From NCBI GenBank assembly GCA_017380275.1, contig JAFOEH010000313.1, positions 1 through 6,977 on the forward strand: a stretch of 6,977 nucleotides of DNA. The letters are read 5' to 3'. The translations under genes were made by a program, and so were the position numbers. The DNA is from Alistipes sp. GTDB taxonomy: Bacteria > Bacteroidota > Bacteroidia > Bacteroidales > Rikenellaceae. The notes beneath the pieces are model-generated. The model was not told where the DNA came from. It searched no databases and saw nothing but the letters and a program-made list of their open reading frames with translations. The first letter of the stretch is position 1, and each line of letters opens with the position of its first letter. Below, one piece after another: positions 6,218 through 6,977 of the stretch.

Positions 6218-6977
6218 ATGAAAGTTAGAGATATAGCGGCGGCGATCGAATCTTTCGCACCGCTCACACTGCAGGAGTCGTACGATAATTCGGGCCTTGT
6301 GGTGGGCCGTATGGACGATGAGGTTAGCAAGGCTCTGCTGGCTGTCGATGTAACCGAGGAGGTGATCGAGGAGGCCCTTGCGGAGGGGTGCGATATGATC
6401 ATCACGCACCATCCCATCATCTTCCACGCTCTGAAACGTTTTAACTCCGCCTCCACGACTGAGCGATGTGTCGAGCTGGCCATCCGCCACGGCATCGTGC
6501 TCTATGCGGCGCATACCAATCTGGACTCCACGCCGCAGGGTATGAGCTGGCGCGTGGGCGAGATGCTTGGTCTGCGAAATATGGAGGTGCTGCAGGCAAC
6601 CAATGCCGAGGGCGCAGGTTTTGGCGTTGTGGGCGATGTGAAGCCCTGTCCGAGCGAGGAGTTTATGCTTAAGGTGATGGAGCGCTTCGATGTGAAGACG
6701 TTGCGACATAGCGATGTTGTGCGTAGCGAGGTCAGTCGCGTGGCTATCTGTACGGGAGCGGGAGCGTCGCTTATCGACGATGCCCGTCGGGCTCGTGCGG
6801 ACATATATCTCACGGCTGATCTTAAGTATAACGACTTTATGAGGCACGAAAATGCGGTTATTCTATCCTGTGTTCCTGGGTATGCCTTTGATCCTGGCAA
6901 CCACCTTGTTTTCGGAAAAGAAGCAGCGGGAAGATTAATTTTTGTCGATAATGCGGATTTCATTCTGCCGTTAAATA
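6218..6977 (+). CDS. Nif3-like dinuclear metal-centre protein (runs off right edge, atypical end)
   Basis: An open frame of 253 codons without a stop, starting 3 bp after the MerR stop. Residues 1-208 are clearly Nif3/YbgI (PF01784): the start MKVRDIAAAIESFAP, D-N-S-G-L-V, T-H64-H65-P with the first metal ligands, H99-T-N-L-D103, and later G-A-G-A-S-L and LTADLKYNDFM. The spacing between the halves fits the short form (E. coli YbgI, 247 residues) without the PII-like insert of B. subtilis YqfO. The family is often labelled GTP cyclohydrolase 1 type 2, but its true reaction is unsettled. From about residue 209 (nt 6842) the expected G-H-x-x-S/T-E ligand block is missing in all three plus frames and GC falls sharply. 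Either the gene is broken, recombined or misassembled there, or the C-terminus is unusual. Confidence 0.82.
   Translation, partial: MKVRDIAAAIESFAPLTLQESYDNSGLVVGRMDDEVSKALLAVDVTEEVIEEALAEGCDMIITHHPIIFHALKRFNSASTTERCVELAIRHGIVLYAAHTNLDSTPQGMSWRVGEMLGLRNMEVLQATNAEGAGFGVVGDVKPCPSEEFMLKVMERFDVKTLRHSDVVRSEVSRVAICTGAGASLIDDARRARADIYLTADLKYNDFMRHENAVILSCVPGYAFDPGNHLVFGKEAAGRLIFVDNADFILPLN

Noticed and set aside
5489..6847. A 452-codon open frame on the minus strand across rsmF, merR and nif3
   Set aside because: It is antisense to three genes with clear family motifs, is rich in His, Leu and Arg as GC-rich shadows are, has no domain I recognise, and has no promoter or leader at its start.
6852..6938. 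Short plus-strand frame of 28 codons (MRLFYPVFLGMPLILATTLF...)
   Set aside because: It overlaps the still-open Nif3 frame, is very short, has no leader element, and does not restore the missing Nif3 motif, so a simple frameshift does not explain it.

Overview
The window looks like chromosomal DNA of a GC-rich member of the Bacteroidota, order Bacteroidales; an Alistipes/Rikenellaceae-like genome would fit. The reasons are two perfect Bacteroidota-type -7 boxes (TAnnTTTG) about 20 bp from TTG-type -33 boxes, A-rich leaders instead of Shine-Dalgarno sites, a bacterial GH3-family enzyme, a short MerR-type regulator of the Bacteroidales kind, and a codon preference for G/C at third positions. The genus is inference; no marker gene settles it.

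Layout. Positions 1-475 hold two genes on the minus strand: a small one-helix, cysteine-rich membrane protein (209-475), then the first 65 codons of a metallophosphoesterase lipoprotein that runs off the left edge (1-195). Positions 476-637 are a divergent control region with two mirror-image promoters whose -7 boxes touch. From 638 to the right edge every gene is on the plus strand: trkA (K+ uptake regulatory subunit), a 170-bp gap, then a tightly packed series of a GH3-family ANL enzyme, a deoxynucleoside kinase, an RsmF-type rRNA m5C methyltransferase, a MerR-family regulator and a Nif3-like dinuclear metal protein. Gaps inside this series are 20, 15, 20 and 3 bp, so GH3 to nif3 is probably one operon, possibly read through from trkA. 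The series is housekeeping in character (nucleotide salvage, rRNA modification, a conserved metal protein) and does not form one evident pathway.

I see no CRISPR array, tRNA, rRNA, transposase or prophage gene. The points most worth a second look are the symmetric overlapping divergent promoters, the recurring AATAAA element 10-13 nt before four successive start codons, the repeat-built acidic/basic tail of the MerR protein, and the last ~135 bp, where the Nif3 frame stays open but loses family resemblance and drops in GC. I did not find a convincing new multi-gene system.
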